A stretch of DNA of 64,000 bases from Chloroflexota bacterium (GTDB lineage: Bacteria > Chloroflexota > Anaerolineae > 4572-78 > J111). Below are positions 7,883 through 17,221 of the stretch, piece after piece; the stretch's first letter is position 1; each line of letters begins with the position of its first letter. Position numbers and translations under genes: made by a program. Under the pieces are notes generated by a model. It was given only the letters and a program-made list of their open reading frames with translations. It was not told where the DNA came from and made no database searches. The stretch is from positions 1-64,000 of the forward strand of contig BOKF01000032.1 in the NCBI GenBank assembly GCA_016860845.1. The letters are read 5' to 3'.

Positions 7883-8796
7883 AAGGTAATGCCATTTTTG
7901 AACCTGTTATCAAGTGGTCTGGCAGCAAACGAGCTATGGTCGCTTGGCTGGCTTATCTATTACCGGAAGCCGAACGCTATTTTGAGCCATTTGTTGGGGG
8001 CGGTGCAATGCTGCCATTTAGACCTAGCCACACAGCGATAGCTGGTGATGTTATTGCCGAGTTAATTGATCTGTGGAAGGTCATCCGTGATACTCCCGAA
8101 CTGACGGCGCAAGAGTATGAAATACGCTGGCGTCATTTGCAAACGGAGGGGCACACGGCTTACTATGAAATCCGTAACTCTTTTAACACTACCCGGAATC
8201 CGCATGATCTTCTTTTCTTGACTCGCACCTGCGTCAATGGCCTTATTCGATTTAATAGTAATCGCGAGTTTAATAATTCTTTGCATCACACCCGTCCAGG
8301 GATTTCCCCGGCCCGCCTACAAGGAATCATTCATCAATGGAGTCGGGTGACTCAGGGTGTTGAGTTTATAGCGGCAGATTACCGACATACTTTAGCTTCT
8401 GTTCGGGCCGGTGATCTAGTTTTTTTAGATCCACCCTATGGCGGGACGAAAGGCAGATATGTGCCTGATGAGTTCAATCTTGAGGAGTTTTATGAGGAAC
8501 TAAAAAGGTTAAATATCGTTGGCGCAAAATGGATTTTAACCTTTGATGGCACAGCGGGGCATCGCTCTTATGAGTCTACTATTCCGACTGCTCTCTATGA
8601 AGAACAGTTGGCCTTGCCAACGGGTAATTCTCCTTTTACTAAGCTAATGAAAACGGGCCTGGATCGGGTAGTCGAGTCAGTGTACCTGAATTTCCAGCCG
8701 CCCGCCAAAGTGTTGAATCAGGTAGTAAATTTTGGGCAGCAAAAGCTCCGCTCCCGGGCCAGCCTTGACGTGCAACAAAGCAGACTGTTCGATTGA
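7876..8796 (+). CDS. D12-class (Dam-like) adenine DNA methyltransferase
   Basis: A 306-residue SAM-dependent N6-adenine methyltransferase of the alpha/D12 class. Motif X/N-terminus is VIKWSGSKRAM, motif I is YFEPFVGGGAML (about 36-46) and motif IV is LVFLDPPYGG (Asp 185). Target cannot be read. The last 120 bases overlap, on the opposite strand, the 3' end of the PD-(D/E)XK gene. The residues after about 267 are low in family resemblance, so the overlap involves a variable tail. Confidence 0.9.
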   Translation: MLKGNAIFEPVIKWSGSKRAMVAWLAYLLPEAERYFEPFVGGGAMLPFRPSHTAIAGDVIAELIDLWKVIRDTPELTAQEYEIRWRHLQTEGHTAYYEIRNSFNTTRNPHDLLFLTRTCVNGLIRFNSNREFNNSLHHTRPGISPARLQGIIHQWSRVTQGVEFIAADYRHTLASVRAGDLVFLDPPYGGTKGRYVPDEFNLEEFYEELKRLNIVGAKWILTFDGTAGHRSYESTIPTALYEEQLALPTGNSPFTKLMKTGLDRVVESVYLNFQPPAKVLNQVVNFGQQKLRSRASLDVQQSRLFD

Positions 8797-10665
8797 GTTG
8801 AACTCAATAGCAATAACAATATCTACTTGGCAGCGAGTAATTGTATCTTCTAACTCTTCTACCCCTACCCAACAAAATGCCCCACCTGATATAACAGACA
8901 AAGTTGACAAAGGAATATTTCCATTTTGCCATAAATTCCACTCGGCATTCGTGGCTCTGAAAATTGTCGGGGGAGTCTCAACCAACTGTCGAGTGTAGGT
9001 CTCTAAACGATTACCTACGTTTGGCTCAAGATTAGTTGCCCTATTTTTTGACTCGATTGCCAGCAAAATCAAATTTCCATTGTCCAACAAAAACTCAATC
9101 ACATGGTCAGGACGCTTACCTCCTACCCCTGATACTCGCGGCAGTGAAGTCCAACGATATTCTTCCCCTGATTGAAAGTTAAAAATGGATAAACCACTCC
9201 AGTCACCCCCAGGAGGGTTGCACATGGCTTCAAATACTCTCTGAAACTGGTTATGAGCAAACAATAAGTGAAGAGTCGTGTCTACATCCTGTTCAGAAAA
9301 CACTCTAGTGGGTGATGCTAGTGAAAAACGGATTTCTCCTTGAAAATGACGATGGCTTCTTTGAATCAATAACGTAGACGGATTATTAATTGCTGTAACA
9401 CTGTCTATCAGAATAGCATCACTGAGATTTACTATTGCTTCCCACAAACCGTTATCTCTAGCGAGTTGTTGAGGAGAATTTTGTAAAGCTGTCCACACGG
9501 CCGGTTTTGCTGGACCATAAACAATAGATAGAATATTTACCTCGTTACCAAACAACATACGAGCTAATGGTACAAGTCCACGATCAGGTCGAGAGTCATC
9601 ACCACGCGGTTTGAAACCAGTAATCCAAATCACTACTAAAGGCAAATCCAACGAAGCTATCCACTCGACGAATTTAACTGATATGGTGCTACCATAAAGA
9701 GCTAAGATACCTTCTGCTAACTTTGAGGCTTGATGATAGGGAATTAAACATAATGGAATATCTTTAGCCCCAACAGAAAGGCAACCTATTTCCGAGAAAA
9801 GCCGAATGAACCTTTGGAATGTTTGCGTAACAGCAACTTTATCTGCCCCCTTTTTTGACCACTTTACGCCATTTTGTTCCAACCATGCTGTTTTCTGAGC
9901 TAACGTTTCCAGATTTAGGAATTCGGTCCATTGTTTCTCTCTTAAAGTATCAATTCGCTGCCGTTGTGCGGAAAGTATCTCAGTAATTGTTAAAGCTTTT
10001 TGGGTCAATTTTTCATAGGGGTCATTTATTAAAGTATTGCCCAAAATACACTTCACTAACTGTTGCCCTTCTTCTAAACCAAATACCTGCTCAAATCTAA
10101 TGCGAATACTCTTTAAACTTGATGGACTGACTGAATAGACCGGCAAACATACAACACTAAACAATTTACTGGCAGTTAAATACGAAAACGGTATAATCGG
10201 ATTGGGAAAGCGTGGCGCTTTGATGACACGATTCTCGTCAAGTTCAACTCCGCCTATCTCAGCAAAATAAAGATAGGGGATTCCTACAGCCGCGCAAGAC
10301 AACGCCCGACCGTTACGTTGCCAAGCATTATTCCCAGCCGGGAGCGCGCTAGAAAATTCGCAAGCTAGCAAAATTTGCTCTTGCTCCTCGTTGGGCAAGA
10401 TTTGTGTTACGACAGCATCGGTCGCTTCACGTAAGGGAGCGCCATAAAATTGTAAGATTTCTTGAAGGTTGATATTCCAACGTCCGTATCCCGAGAGCAA
10501 TTCAACTGTAAACAATAATTTACTTTCATCTCTAATCTCATACTGGGGCAAATACGGAGGACTAATGACTTGATGCACAGTGGCAGAAAATGAGTTGGCA
10601 ATCAAAAATAGCATCCGTTCACACTCGATGATATTATCGCCATGAATTCTTAAGGGAGTGGACAT
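8677..10665 (-). CDS. Putative restriction endonuclease, PD-(D/E)XK fold
   Basis: A 662-residue protein I do not recognise as a named family. Near the C-terminus is a convincing PD-(D/E)XK nuclease core: RPDHVIEF with Asp 520, then LLAIESKNR with Glu 538 and Lys 540, the spacing expected for two adjacent beta strands. The N-terminal 450 residues show no motif I can name and may carry target recognition. A strong ribosome binding site (AAGGAGAAG, 5 bases before ATG) fixes the start. It lies between three methyltransferase genes, convergent with one and divergent from another, which is the main reason for calling it the restriction subunit. Codon use and base composition are more AT-rich than the surrounding genome, suggesting transfer. 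Confidence 0.65.
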   Translation of the reverse strand: MSTPLRIHGDNIIECERMLFLIANSFSATVHQVISPPYLPQYEIRDESKLLFTVELLSGYGRWNINLQEILQFYGAPLREATDAVVTQILPNEEQEQILLACEFSSALPAGNNAWQRNGRALSCAAVGIPYLYFAEIGGVELDENRVIKAPRFPNPIIPFSYLTASKLFSVVCLPVYSVSPSSLKSIRIRFEQVFGLEEGQQLVKCILGNTLINDPYEKLTQKALTITEILSAQRQRIDTLREKQWTEFLNLETLAQKTAWLEQNGVKWSKKGADKVAVTQTFQRFIRLFSEIGCLSVGAKDIPLCLIPYHQASKLAEGILALYGSTISVKFVEWIASLDLPLVVIWITGFKPRGDDSRPDRGLVPLARMLFGNEVNILSIVYGPAKPAVWTALQNSPQQLARDNGLWEAIVNLSDAILIDSVTAINNPSTLLIQRSHRHFQGEIRFSLASPTRVFSEQDVDTTLHLLFAHNQFQRVFEAMCNPPGGDWSGLSIFNFQSGEEYRWTSLPRVSGVGGKRPDHVIEFLLDNGNLILLAIESKNRATNLEPNVGNRLETYTRQLVETPPTIFRATNAEWNLWQNGNIPLSTLSVISGGAFCWVGVEELEDTITRCQVDIVIAIEFNSIEQSALLHVKAGPGAELLLPKIYYLIQHFGGRLEIQVH

Positions 10666-10731
10666 CAGGACTTCTCCTTGTTATCATGCTTTAAATTCAA
10701 TCGAAAGTCTGAGACGGCAAGAGGATTTTTC

Positions 10732-11610
10732 GTGACATCTGGCAATTGTGAATACCAAATGATTAACAGCCCCTTCAAATGGGTCGGCGGCAAATCTCGC
10801 CTGCGTAAGCAAATTGTGGCCTTGCTACCTCCTCATACCTGTTATGTCGAGCTATTCGCCGGGGCAGCCTGGACATTATTTGCCAAACCACCCAGTGATG
10901 TGGAAGTTTTGAACGATATTGACCAAGAACTGATTACCTTCTTCCGCGTTGTCAAAGAGAAACCTGAAGCATTGATCGAGTCCTTTGAATGGGAATTAGT
11001 ATCACGGGCAGAGTTTAATCGCCTGGCTGAGTTAGACCCCACTCAGCTAACTGATGTACAACGCGCACACCGCTTTTACTATCTCATTATGGCCGGCTGG
11101 GGCGGCGAACTGGATTACCCCCGTTTTGCTACCAGCATCACCGATGGTGGGCATGGCAACCGGCTGATTGGCGCATTGAAAACCCTGCGGCAGCGACTCC
11201 AGCCGGTTTATGAACGGTTGCGCACAGTTATCATCGAGAACTTATCCTGGCAGGAGTGTCTTAAGCGATATGACCGGCCTGGTACGGTCATGTACATTGA
11301 CCCGCCTTATCCGGGAAACGGCTGTAACTACGCTCACAATATGAGAAACTGGGATGATCACCGTGAACTGGCTGAACGTCTTGGCAACGCGCAGTTTAAA
11401 TGGATTTTATCATCCTATGACCAGCCTGAAATACACGAGCTTTATTCAGGTGACTATATTATTCCGGTGCAATCCTTCTCAGGAATGAAAGCAAAGAAGA
11501 ATGAACCGGAGCGGGTGCTAAATAAAGAAGTACTTATCACCAATTTTGCGCCCCCCACTGAAACTCACAGCGAGCGTATTGGGCCACAACAGATTAGACT
11601 CGGCATATAA
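10732..11610 (+). CDS. Second D12-class (Dam-like) DNA methyltransferase
   Basis: N6-adenine methyltransferase with NSPFKWVGGKSRLRK (SAM-binding start), CYVELFAGAAWTLFA (motif I) and MYIDPPYPGNG (motif IV, Asp about 190). The GTG at 10732 has AGAGGA 6 bases upstream and is used here; ATG at 10759 is an alternative without a visible ribosome site. It is divergent from the putative endonuclease with only 66 bases between them, and clearly different in sequence from the D12 enzyme at 7876. It ends just before a strong bidirectional hairpin. Confidence 0.88.
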   Translation: MTSGNCEYQMINSPFKWVGGKSRLRKQIVALLPPHTCYVELFAGAAWTLFAKPPSDVEVLNDIDQELITFFRVVKEKPEALIESFEWELVSRAEFNRLAELDPTQLTDVQRAHRFYYLIMAGWGGELDYPRFATSITDGGHGNRLIGALKTLRQRLQPVYERLRTVIIENLSWQECLKRYDRPGTVMYIDPPYPGNGCNYAHNMRNWDDHRELAERLGNAQFKWILSSYDQPEIHELYSGDYIIPVQSFSGMKAKKNEPERVLNKEVLITNFAPPTETHSERIGPQQIRLGI

Positions 11611-11645
11611 ACAGCATACAAATAAATTGAGTTTATGTCAAGCAA

Positions 11646-11678
11646 AAAGAGTCCCCCACATCTTGGAGGGGACTCTTT
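11646..11678. terminator. Bidirectional hairpin terminator closing the RM island
   Basis: Perfect 11-bp stem AAAGAGTCCCC / GGGGACTCTTT with an 11-base loop. A/T runs at both stem ends suit termination of the methyltransferase on + and of malate synthase on -. Confidence 0.75.
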
Positions 11679-11704
11679 GACGTTCTGGCAGCGTCGGGTT
11701 TTGC

Positions 11705-13288
11705 CTACTTCAAATAAGGATAGGCCACAAAGGTCAAGAACTCGATAAAGCTGTCATTCAGCACCAGTTCGTCCATTATTTCAGCCGCTTCCCGGAACCG
11801 ACCCGCAGTACCCAACGAGGCCAATTCCTCAGCCCGGATTTGTTGGTACATCTCCCTGGTGAAGGACCGCCCATCGTCAAGCCTGGCCCCGTGGCAGAGC
11901 CACTGCCACAACTGGGCGCGGGAGATTTCGGCGGTGGCGGTGTCTTCCATCAGGTTGTAAATTGCCGCCGCACCGTTGCCTTCCAGCCATGCGTTGAGGT
12001 ACTGCAAAGCCACATTCACATTCAGCCGCACCCCGGCCTCGGTGGTCTGGCCGCCCGGCACCTGGATATTGACCAGATCTTTGGCTTTTGTCTGCACATC
12101 CTGGCGCAGGCGCTCCTTTTGATGAGGCTTGTCGCCCAGTTTGCGCTCAAAGATCTCCCAAGCCACCGGCACCAAATCAGGGTGCGCCACCCAGGTCCCG
12201 TCAAACCCATCGCCCGACTCGCGCTCTTTGTCCTCACGCACCCGGGCCAGCGCCCGCTCGTTCACTTCGGGGTCGCGCCGGCTGGGAATAAAGGCCGCCA
12301 TGCCGCCAATGGCGTGCGCGCCGTGCTTGTGGCAGCTTTTGACCAGCAGTTCGGTGTAAGCGCGCATAAAGGGGACCGTCATCGTCACCTGGGCGCGATC
12401 AGGCAGCATAAACTCAGCCCGCCGGCTAAACTTTTTGATGACGCTGAAAATGTAATCCCAACGGCCCGCATTTAAGCCCGACATGTGGTCGCGCAGCTCG
12501 TACAAGATTTCTTCCATCTCAAAGGCGGCCATGATCGTTTCGATCAGCACGGTTGCCCGGATCGTGCCCCGTGGAACTCCCAACTCATCCTGGGCCAAAT
12601 TGAAGACATCGTTCCACAAGCGGGCTTCGAGGTGACTCTCCAGCTTGGGTAAATAAAAGTAAGGGCCGCTGCCGCGTTTGAGCAGTTCATGGGCGTTGTG
12701 GAAAAAGTAGAGGCCAAAATCAAACAGGCTGGCCGAAATAGGCTGGCCGTCTACCAGGACATTTTTCTCTCGCAAATGCCAGCCGCGCGGGCGAACCAGC
12801 AGCGTGGCAATCTGCTCATTGAGCCGATAAGCTTTCCCTTCCGGGCTGGCAAATTCAAGCCGCCGCCGCACCGCCTCGATCAGGTTAAGCTGCCCCTGCA
12901 CCGCATTATCCCACGTCGGCGAGAGGGCATCTTCGCAATCGGCCATAAACACACTGGCCCCGGAATTAAGCGCGTTGATCATCATCTTGCGCTCGGTCGG
13001 GCCGGTGATCTCCACCCAGCGTTTTTGCAGGTCGGCCGGAGCGGGCGCGACCTGCCAATCGCCGCGGACCGGGCTGTCGGGCAGAAATTCGGGCAGCGCC
13101 CCAGCGTCGAGTTCGGCCTGGCGCTCAATCCGCCGTTTAAGCAAACTTTCACGGGTGGGATTGAAGGTGCGATGCAGTTTGGCAATAAACGCCAGCGCTG
13201 CGGGGGTCAATATCTGGGCAAAATCGGCTGAAACCGGCCCCAGAACCTGAACGCCTTCAGGTAAATCAGTCATTGCATTTGCACTCAT
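11705..13288 (-). CDS. aceB: Malate synthase A
   Basis: Condenses glyoxylate with acetyl-CoA to malate; the second glyoxylate-shunt step. The 527 residues match the A-isoform length. Diagnostic segments are [15 protein letters not shown], the catalytic [16 protein letters not shown] and [12 protein letters not shown]. Starts at either ATG (residue 1 or 6) are possible. No isocitrate lyase is in the window. Being next to the PHA genes, it suggests coordinated use of acetyl-CoA for storage and for anaplerosis. Confidence 0.95.
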   Translation of the reverse strand: MSANAMTDLPEGVQVLGPVSADFAQILTPAALAFIAKLHRTFNPTRESLLKRRIERQAELDAGALPEFLPDSPVRGDWQVAPAPADLQKRWVEITGPTERKMMINALNSGASVFMADCEDALSPTWDNAVQGQLNLIEAVRRRLEFASPEGKAYRLNEQIATLLVRPRGWHLREKNVLVDGQPISASLFDFGLYFFHNAHELLKRGSGPYFYLPKLESHLEARLWNDVFNLAQDELGVPRGTIRATVLIETIMAAFEMEEILYELRDHMSGLNAGRWDYIFSVIKKFSRRAEFMLPDRAQVTMTVPFMRAYTELLVKSCHKHGAHAIGGMAAFIPSRRDPEVNERALARVREDKERESGDGFDGTWVAHPDLVPVAWEIFERKLGDKPHQKERLRQDVQTKAKDLVNIQVPGGQTTEAGVRLNVNVALQYLNAWLEGNGAAAIYNLMEDTATAEISRAQLWQWLCHGARLDDGRSFTREMYQQIRAEELASLGTAGRFREAAEIMDELVLNDSFIEFLTFVAYPYLK

Positions 13289-13334
13289 TGGCTTTGTCCA
13301 TTTCTTTCACAATGGGATGGGTGGTTTATTTAGT

Positions 13335-14525
13335 TTAGACCAGCTCTACTGCCACCACGGTGCCGCCGCCGGTACCGTGACACAAGGAGGCCATGCCCCG
13401 CTTGCCGCCCTTCTCTTGCAGCGCATTCAGCAGGGTGACAATAATCCGCGCACCCGAGCAGCCAATCGGGTGGCCCAGGGCAATCGCGCCGCCGTAAACG
13501 TTGATCTTTTCGTAAGGCACTTCAAGCTGCCGCCGGAAAAGCACATTGTTCAGGGCAAAGGCTTCATTATTCTCAAACAGGTCGAAATCTTCTACGGTCA
13601 TGTCTAACTTGGATAGGAGCTTGCGGATTGCCGGAATAGGCGCTTCGACAAAGCGCCACGGCTCGCCCGCCGAAACCGCCCAGCCCAGCACCTTAGCAAC
13701 GGGTTTGAGACCATGTTCGTCTACCGCCTTTTGGCTGGCCAGCACCAAAGCGGCCGCTCCGTCCGAAATCTGGCTGGCGTTGCCGGCGGTCAGCACCCCA
13801 TCCTTCTTGAAGGCCGGGCGCAGTCCGGCCAGGCTTTCCATCGTGGTTTCAGCGCGGATGCCCTCATCACGGTCAACCAGTTCAACGGCCTTTTTCTTCT
13901 TGACTTCGATAGGAGCCATCTCTTTTTTCGACCAGCCTTTTTCGGTGGCCTGGGCGGCCCGGCTGTGAGAAAGGTAAGCGACTTCGTCCAATTCTTCGCG
14001 GCTGACCCCCTGCTCGGCGGCCAGGCGCTCGGTTTCTTCGCCCATGCCCTCGCCGTTGGTCGAGTCGGTCAGGCCGTCGAGGAGCAGCACATCCACCAGT
14101 TGTTCCGGCGCGCCCATCAAAAATTTATAGCCCCAGCGCGCCCGGTGCGATAAATAAAATCCGGCCTGAGACATGGACTCGACGCCTCCGGCCAGAACCA
14201 GGTCAGCTTCGTCCATTTTAATGGCAGTAGCACCGTTCATCACCGCCAACATGCCCGAAGAGCAGAGCATATCTACGGCATATCCATCCACCTGCGGGGG
14301 AATCCCGGCCCTGATAGCCGCATTGCGAGGCAGGAGCTGGCCATGCCCGTGCTTGAGAATATTACCCATCACGTAAAGGTCGAGGTCTTCCCCCTGGACG
14401 CCGGCTCTTTCCAGCGCGCCTTTCATGACATGCGCGGCCAAATCAACCGGCGAAAAATCAACCAATGCGCCCCCAAACCGGCCAATCGGCGTGCGGACTG
14501 CTGAAACGATATAAGCTTCTTGCAT
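13335..14525 (-). CDS. phaA: Acetyl-CoA acetyltransferase (thiolase)
   Basis: Condenses two acetyl-CoA to acetoacetyl-CoA, the first step of PHB synthesis. The 396 residues carry the nucleophile VDMLCSSGML (Cys 88), the NNEAFALN segment, ALGHPIGCSGARI and the C-terminal base motif LCHGTGGGT. It is part of a co-directional PHA locus running down to 21.8 kb. As with all biosynthetic-type thiolases a degradative role is possible; genomic context favours PHA. Confidence 0.92.
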   Translation of the reverse strand: MQEAYIVSAVRTPIGRFGGALVDFSPVDLAAHVMKGALERAGVQGEDLDLYVMGNILKHGHGQLLPRNAAIRAGIPPQVDGYAVDMLCSSGMLAVMNGATAIKMDEADLVLAGGVESMSQAGFYLSHRARWGYKFLMGAPEQLVDVLLLDGLTDSTNGEGMGEETERLAAEQGVSREELDEVAYLSHSRAAQATEKGWSKKEMAPIEVKKKKAVELVDRDEGIRAETTMESLAGLRPAFKKDGVLTAGNASQISDGAAALVLASQKAVDEHGLKPVAKVLGWAVSAGEPWRFVEAPIPAIRKLLSKLDMTVEDFDLFENNEAFALNNVLFRRQLEVPYEKINVYGGAIALGHPIGCSGARIIVTLLNALQEKGGKRGMASLCHGTGGGTVVAVELV

Positions 14526-14544
14526 AGTTACCTCCCAAGGAAAT

Positions 14545-14634
14545 AGTAGACGGTAGACAGTAGACAGATGTCAGTAGTCAGTAGCCAGATAATAAGAATT
14601 GCTAGCTACCATTTGCTATCTGCTACTTGCTACC
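14545..14634. repeat. Inverted GTAGACA-type heptamer array
   Basis: Five to six GTAGACA/GTAGTCA units on the left and TGCTATC/TGCTACT units on the right (complement GTAGCAA), with a 20-base centre. Lies between the thiolase and the phasin-like gene. Confidence 0.8.
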
Positions 14635-14742
14635 TTTTTATAATTGGTCCTGTACCACAAGTTCGTGCATACTCCGTGAAATACCCACGAAGAACTTAAT
14701 CAATCTAGCCCAGGAAAAGAAAGGGCGGATGGCAACATCACG

Positions 14743-15249
14743 TTACGATCCGCTCTCCGGGTCATCTTTCTTTTCTTCTGTAGCTGCGGTATCCCAGGCG
14801 CGCATCCACTCGGCCTGGGCCTTGAGGCTTTCTTGCAGCATCGTCTCCCACAAATTGACCAACTTCTGGGCCTCCTGTTCCTGCCCCTGCCCCATCATCG
14901 CCCGCAGGCTGCGGATGGTCTCTTCAGCCTTCTCCAGCCGGAGTCTGAGGGCCTCGTGCCGTTCCAGCAACTCAAGATAGCGCGAGCGAGGCACGACCCC
15001 CATCATGCGCCACCACTCTTCCAACCACTCCTCAAACGCTTCTGGCTTGACCGCCGCGCCGGCCGGGGGCATAAAGCGGGCCTGCCAGCGCTGTAGTTCC
15101 TCCGGTTTGGTGGAAGCTTCCGTTAATGCCTTGAAAGCCTCCTGCGCCTCGGCGGTGCCGCGGACAGCCTCGGCCATGAGGGTAAACCAGGCTTCCAGGG
15201 CTTTGGGGCTGAACAGGGGCGCTTTAGGTATGCCGTCCACCATTAACAC
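14743..15249 (-). CDS. PHA synthase-associated / phasin-like protein
   Basis: A 168-residue, mostly helical protein, charged and tryptophan-rich, with a coiled-coil-like centre (about 90-125). Its C-terminus contains KAQAEWMRAW, a motif it shares with the phasin-like protein at 18494-18988. The overall look recalls PhaR/PhaE accessory subunits, but I cannot place it in a named family. The 5' end overlaps the 3' end of the adjacent reductase gene by 26 bases. Likely a granule-surface or synthase-stabilising protein. Confidence 0.6.
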   Translation of the reverse strand: MLMVDGIPKAPLFSPKALEAWFTLMAEAVRGTAEAQEAFKALTEASTKPEELQRWQARFMPPAGAAVKPEAFEEWLEEWWRMMGVVPRSRYLELLERHEALRLRLEKAEETIRSLRAMMGQGQEQEAQKLVNLWETMLQESLKAQAEWMRAWDTAATEEKKDDPESGS

Positions 15250-15937
15250 TCAATACTTCGCCGGTAATATAGGCTCCGGCCAGGGGTGATAACAAAAAGG
15301 CGACGGCCCAGGCAATCTCGTCGAGCCGGGCAAAGCGGCGCAGCGGAATGGTCTGCAAGATTTTTTCCTTGACCGGCTCGGGAATGGATTTGACCATGTC
15401 CGTTTCGGTAAAGCCTGGGGCAACCACGTTGCAACGCACGTTAAAGCGGGCGCCTTCCAGGGCCAGCGTTTTGGCTAAACCAATCTGGCCTGCTTTGGTG
15501 GCGGCGTAATTCGATTGGCCGATGTTGCCCTGCTCGCCCACCACCGAACTGATGAAAACAACTGCCCCATCCTTACGCTCATACATGCCGGGAAGAATGG
15601 GGCGCAAGGTATTGTAGACACCGGTCAGGTTGGTCGCAATCACGGCATCCCAATCTTCGTGCGACATTTTGGAAAAAAGCGCATCCCGGTTAATACCGGC
15701 ATTGGCGACCACCCCATAAATCGGGCCAAGTTTGCTTTCAATCTCCACCGCTGCCGCTTCTATCGCCGCCGGGTCGGTGACGTCGGCTTTTAGAGGCAGC
15801 GACCCTCTTGGCCCCGGCTCACTCCGATAGGTATAAGCTACCTTAGCCCCAAAATCCTCTAACAAAGTCACAATAGCCGCGCCAATGCCCCGGTTGCCCC
15901 CGGTTACCAGAACAACTTTGTCCTCGAGTCCTAGCAT
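15224..15937 (-). CDS. phaB: Acetoacetyl-CoA / 3-oxoacyl reductase (SDR)
   Basis: Reduces acetoacetyl-CoA to (R)-3-hydroxybutyryl-CoA with NAD(P)H. A classical 237-residue short-chain dehydrogenase: cofactor motif TGGNRGIG, NAGINRD, catalytic Ser in FISSVVG and YAATKAG, PGFTETDM. The ATG at 15937 is preferred over one 16 codons upstream because AAGGAGGG lies 12 bases before it. FabG-like activity cannot be excluded from sequence; the PHA locus favours PhaB. A second SDR is at 20400. Confidence 0.88.
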   Translation of the reverse strand: MLGLEDKVVLVTGGNRGIGAAIVTLLEDFGAKVAYTYRSEPGPRGSLPLKADVTDPAAIEAAAVEIESKLGPIYGVVANAGINRDALFSKMSHEDWDAVIATNLTGVYNTLRPILPGMYERKDGAVVFISSVVGEQGNIGQSNYAATKAGQIGLAKTLALEGARFNVRCNVVAPGFTETDMVKSIPEPVKEKILQTIPLRRFARLDEIAWAVAFLLSPLAGAYITGEVLSVNGGRHT

Positions 15938-16126
15938 AATTTGGTTTTGCCCTCCTTGGCTAAAAAAATTTGGTTCATTGTACACATCAATCCACAGATT
16001 GAAAACCGGAGACCGCCGAAAGCGAACCTATTAACTTTCGTTTCGGCGGTCATCAGTCCTCAGCCACAGAATTGAAGAACAGCACCGTCGCCATTTCGGG
16101 CAACCGGGAGGGCGGTATTGCTGGTC

Positions 16127-17221
16127 TCAGTCGCGCTTTTTGAGCCACTCCACGATGGTGGGCGGCAGGTCGCGCTGCACCTTGCCGCTGACATACATGC
16201 CAATGTGCCCCACCGGAAACGAGCGAGCCGTGTAATCCTGGCTGCCGATGTACTTCTCCAACACCTGCGAAGCTATCGGCGGCACCAGGTGGTCTTCTTC
16301 GGCGTAGACGTTGAGTACCGGCATGCTGATCCGGCGCAGGTCAACCCGTTTATCCCCCAGCTCAACCTCGCCTTTGATCAACTTGTTGCCCTGGTAGAAA
16401 TCTTTCATGAACTGGCGGTAAGCCTGGCCGGCCTGGTCGGGGCTGTCGAAAATCCATTTCTCCATGCGCAGAAAGTTCATGAGCTTGGCTTCGTCATCCA
16501 GGATGTCAACTACATCGAGGTATTTTTGGATACCCAGTTGAAAGGGTTTCAGCATCAGGTAGCCCAAATTCATAAAGTCACCGGGAATGTTACCCAGGGC
16601 ATCCACCATCAGGTCTACATCCATGCTCTGCGGACCAAAGGTGCAGCCGGCCCAGAGATTGAGTAACCCTTCCTCCACTTGAAAGTCAACCGGGGTGACC
16701 ATTGCGGTCAGGTTTTTGACCTTCTCCGGGTAGAGCGAGGCATAACAGAGACTAAAGGTGCCACCCTGGCAGATACCCAGCAGGTTGATCTGTTCCAGGT
16801 TGTGCCGCTGGCGGATCACATCCACGCAGTTATTGATGTAGCCGTTGATATAGTCGTCGAGGGTCAGCCAGTAGTCGGCCCGGCTGGGGTAGCCCCAATC
16901 AATCAGGTAAAGGTCCAGCCCCAGCTTAAGCAGGTTGCGAATCAGAGAGCGGTCTTCTTGCAGGTCGGCCATGTAGGGCCGGTTGACCAGAGCATAGACG
17001 ATGAGCACCGGCGTGCGTACCGTCTGTTCCACCAGCGGGGTAAAGTGATACAGGACCAGCTTATCTTCGCGGTAGACCGGTTCTTTGGCCGACACGCCGA
17101 CCTTGATGTCTTCCTCGCGCAGCCGGCTGAGAGTCTCGATCCCCTTAAGCATCTTGTGGTTGAACTCGTTCAACTCGTGGACGATCTCTTCAGGGCCAAG
17201 TTGGATCGGAAACGGGGTCAT
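16127..17221 (-). CDS. phaC: Class III PHA synthase catalytic subunit
   Basis: Polymerises (R)-3-hydroxyacyl-CoA into polyhydroxyalkanoate at the granule surface. Length (364) is right for class III, which needs PhaE. The lipase-like box is GICQGG with nucleophile Cys 151; the rest of the triad is Asp 310 (VYAEEDHLVPP) and His 339 (FPVGHIGMYV). The start overlaps the phaE stop by 4 bases (ATGA), so the two subunits are translationally coupled. Confidence 0.95.
   Translation of the reverse strand: MTPFPIQLGPEEIVHELNEFNHKMLKGIETLSRLREEDIKVGVSAKEPVYREDKLVLYHFTPLVEQTVRTPVLIVYALVNRPYMADLQEDRSLIRNLLKLGLDLYLIDWGYPSRADYWLTLDDYINGYINNCVDVIRQRHNLEQINLLGICQGGTFSLCYASLYPEKVKNLTAMVTPVDFQVEEGLLNLWAGCTFGPQSMDVDLMVDALGNIPGDFMNLGYLMLKPFQLGIQKYLDVVDILDDEAKLMNFLRMEKWIFDSPDQAGQAYRQFMKDFYQGNKLIKGEVELGDKRVDLRRISMPVLNVYAEEDHLVPPIASQVLEKYIGSQDYTARSFPVGHIGMYVSGKVQRDLPPTIVEWLKKRD

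Noticed and set aside
6647..11678. The RM island as a prophage or integrative element
   Set aside because: No integrase, attachment repeats, structural genes or flanking tRNA are visible.
11840..13250. Long + strand frames opposite malate synthase
   Set aside because: Antisense shadows of a GC-rich gene; the minus strand protein has full family motifs.
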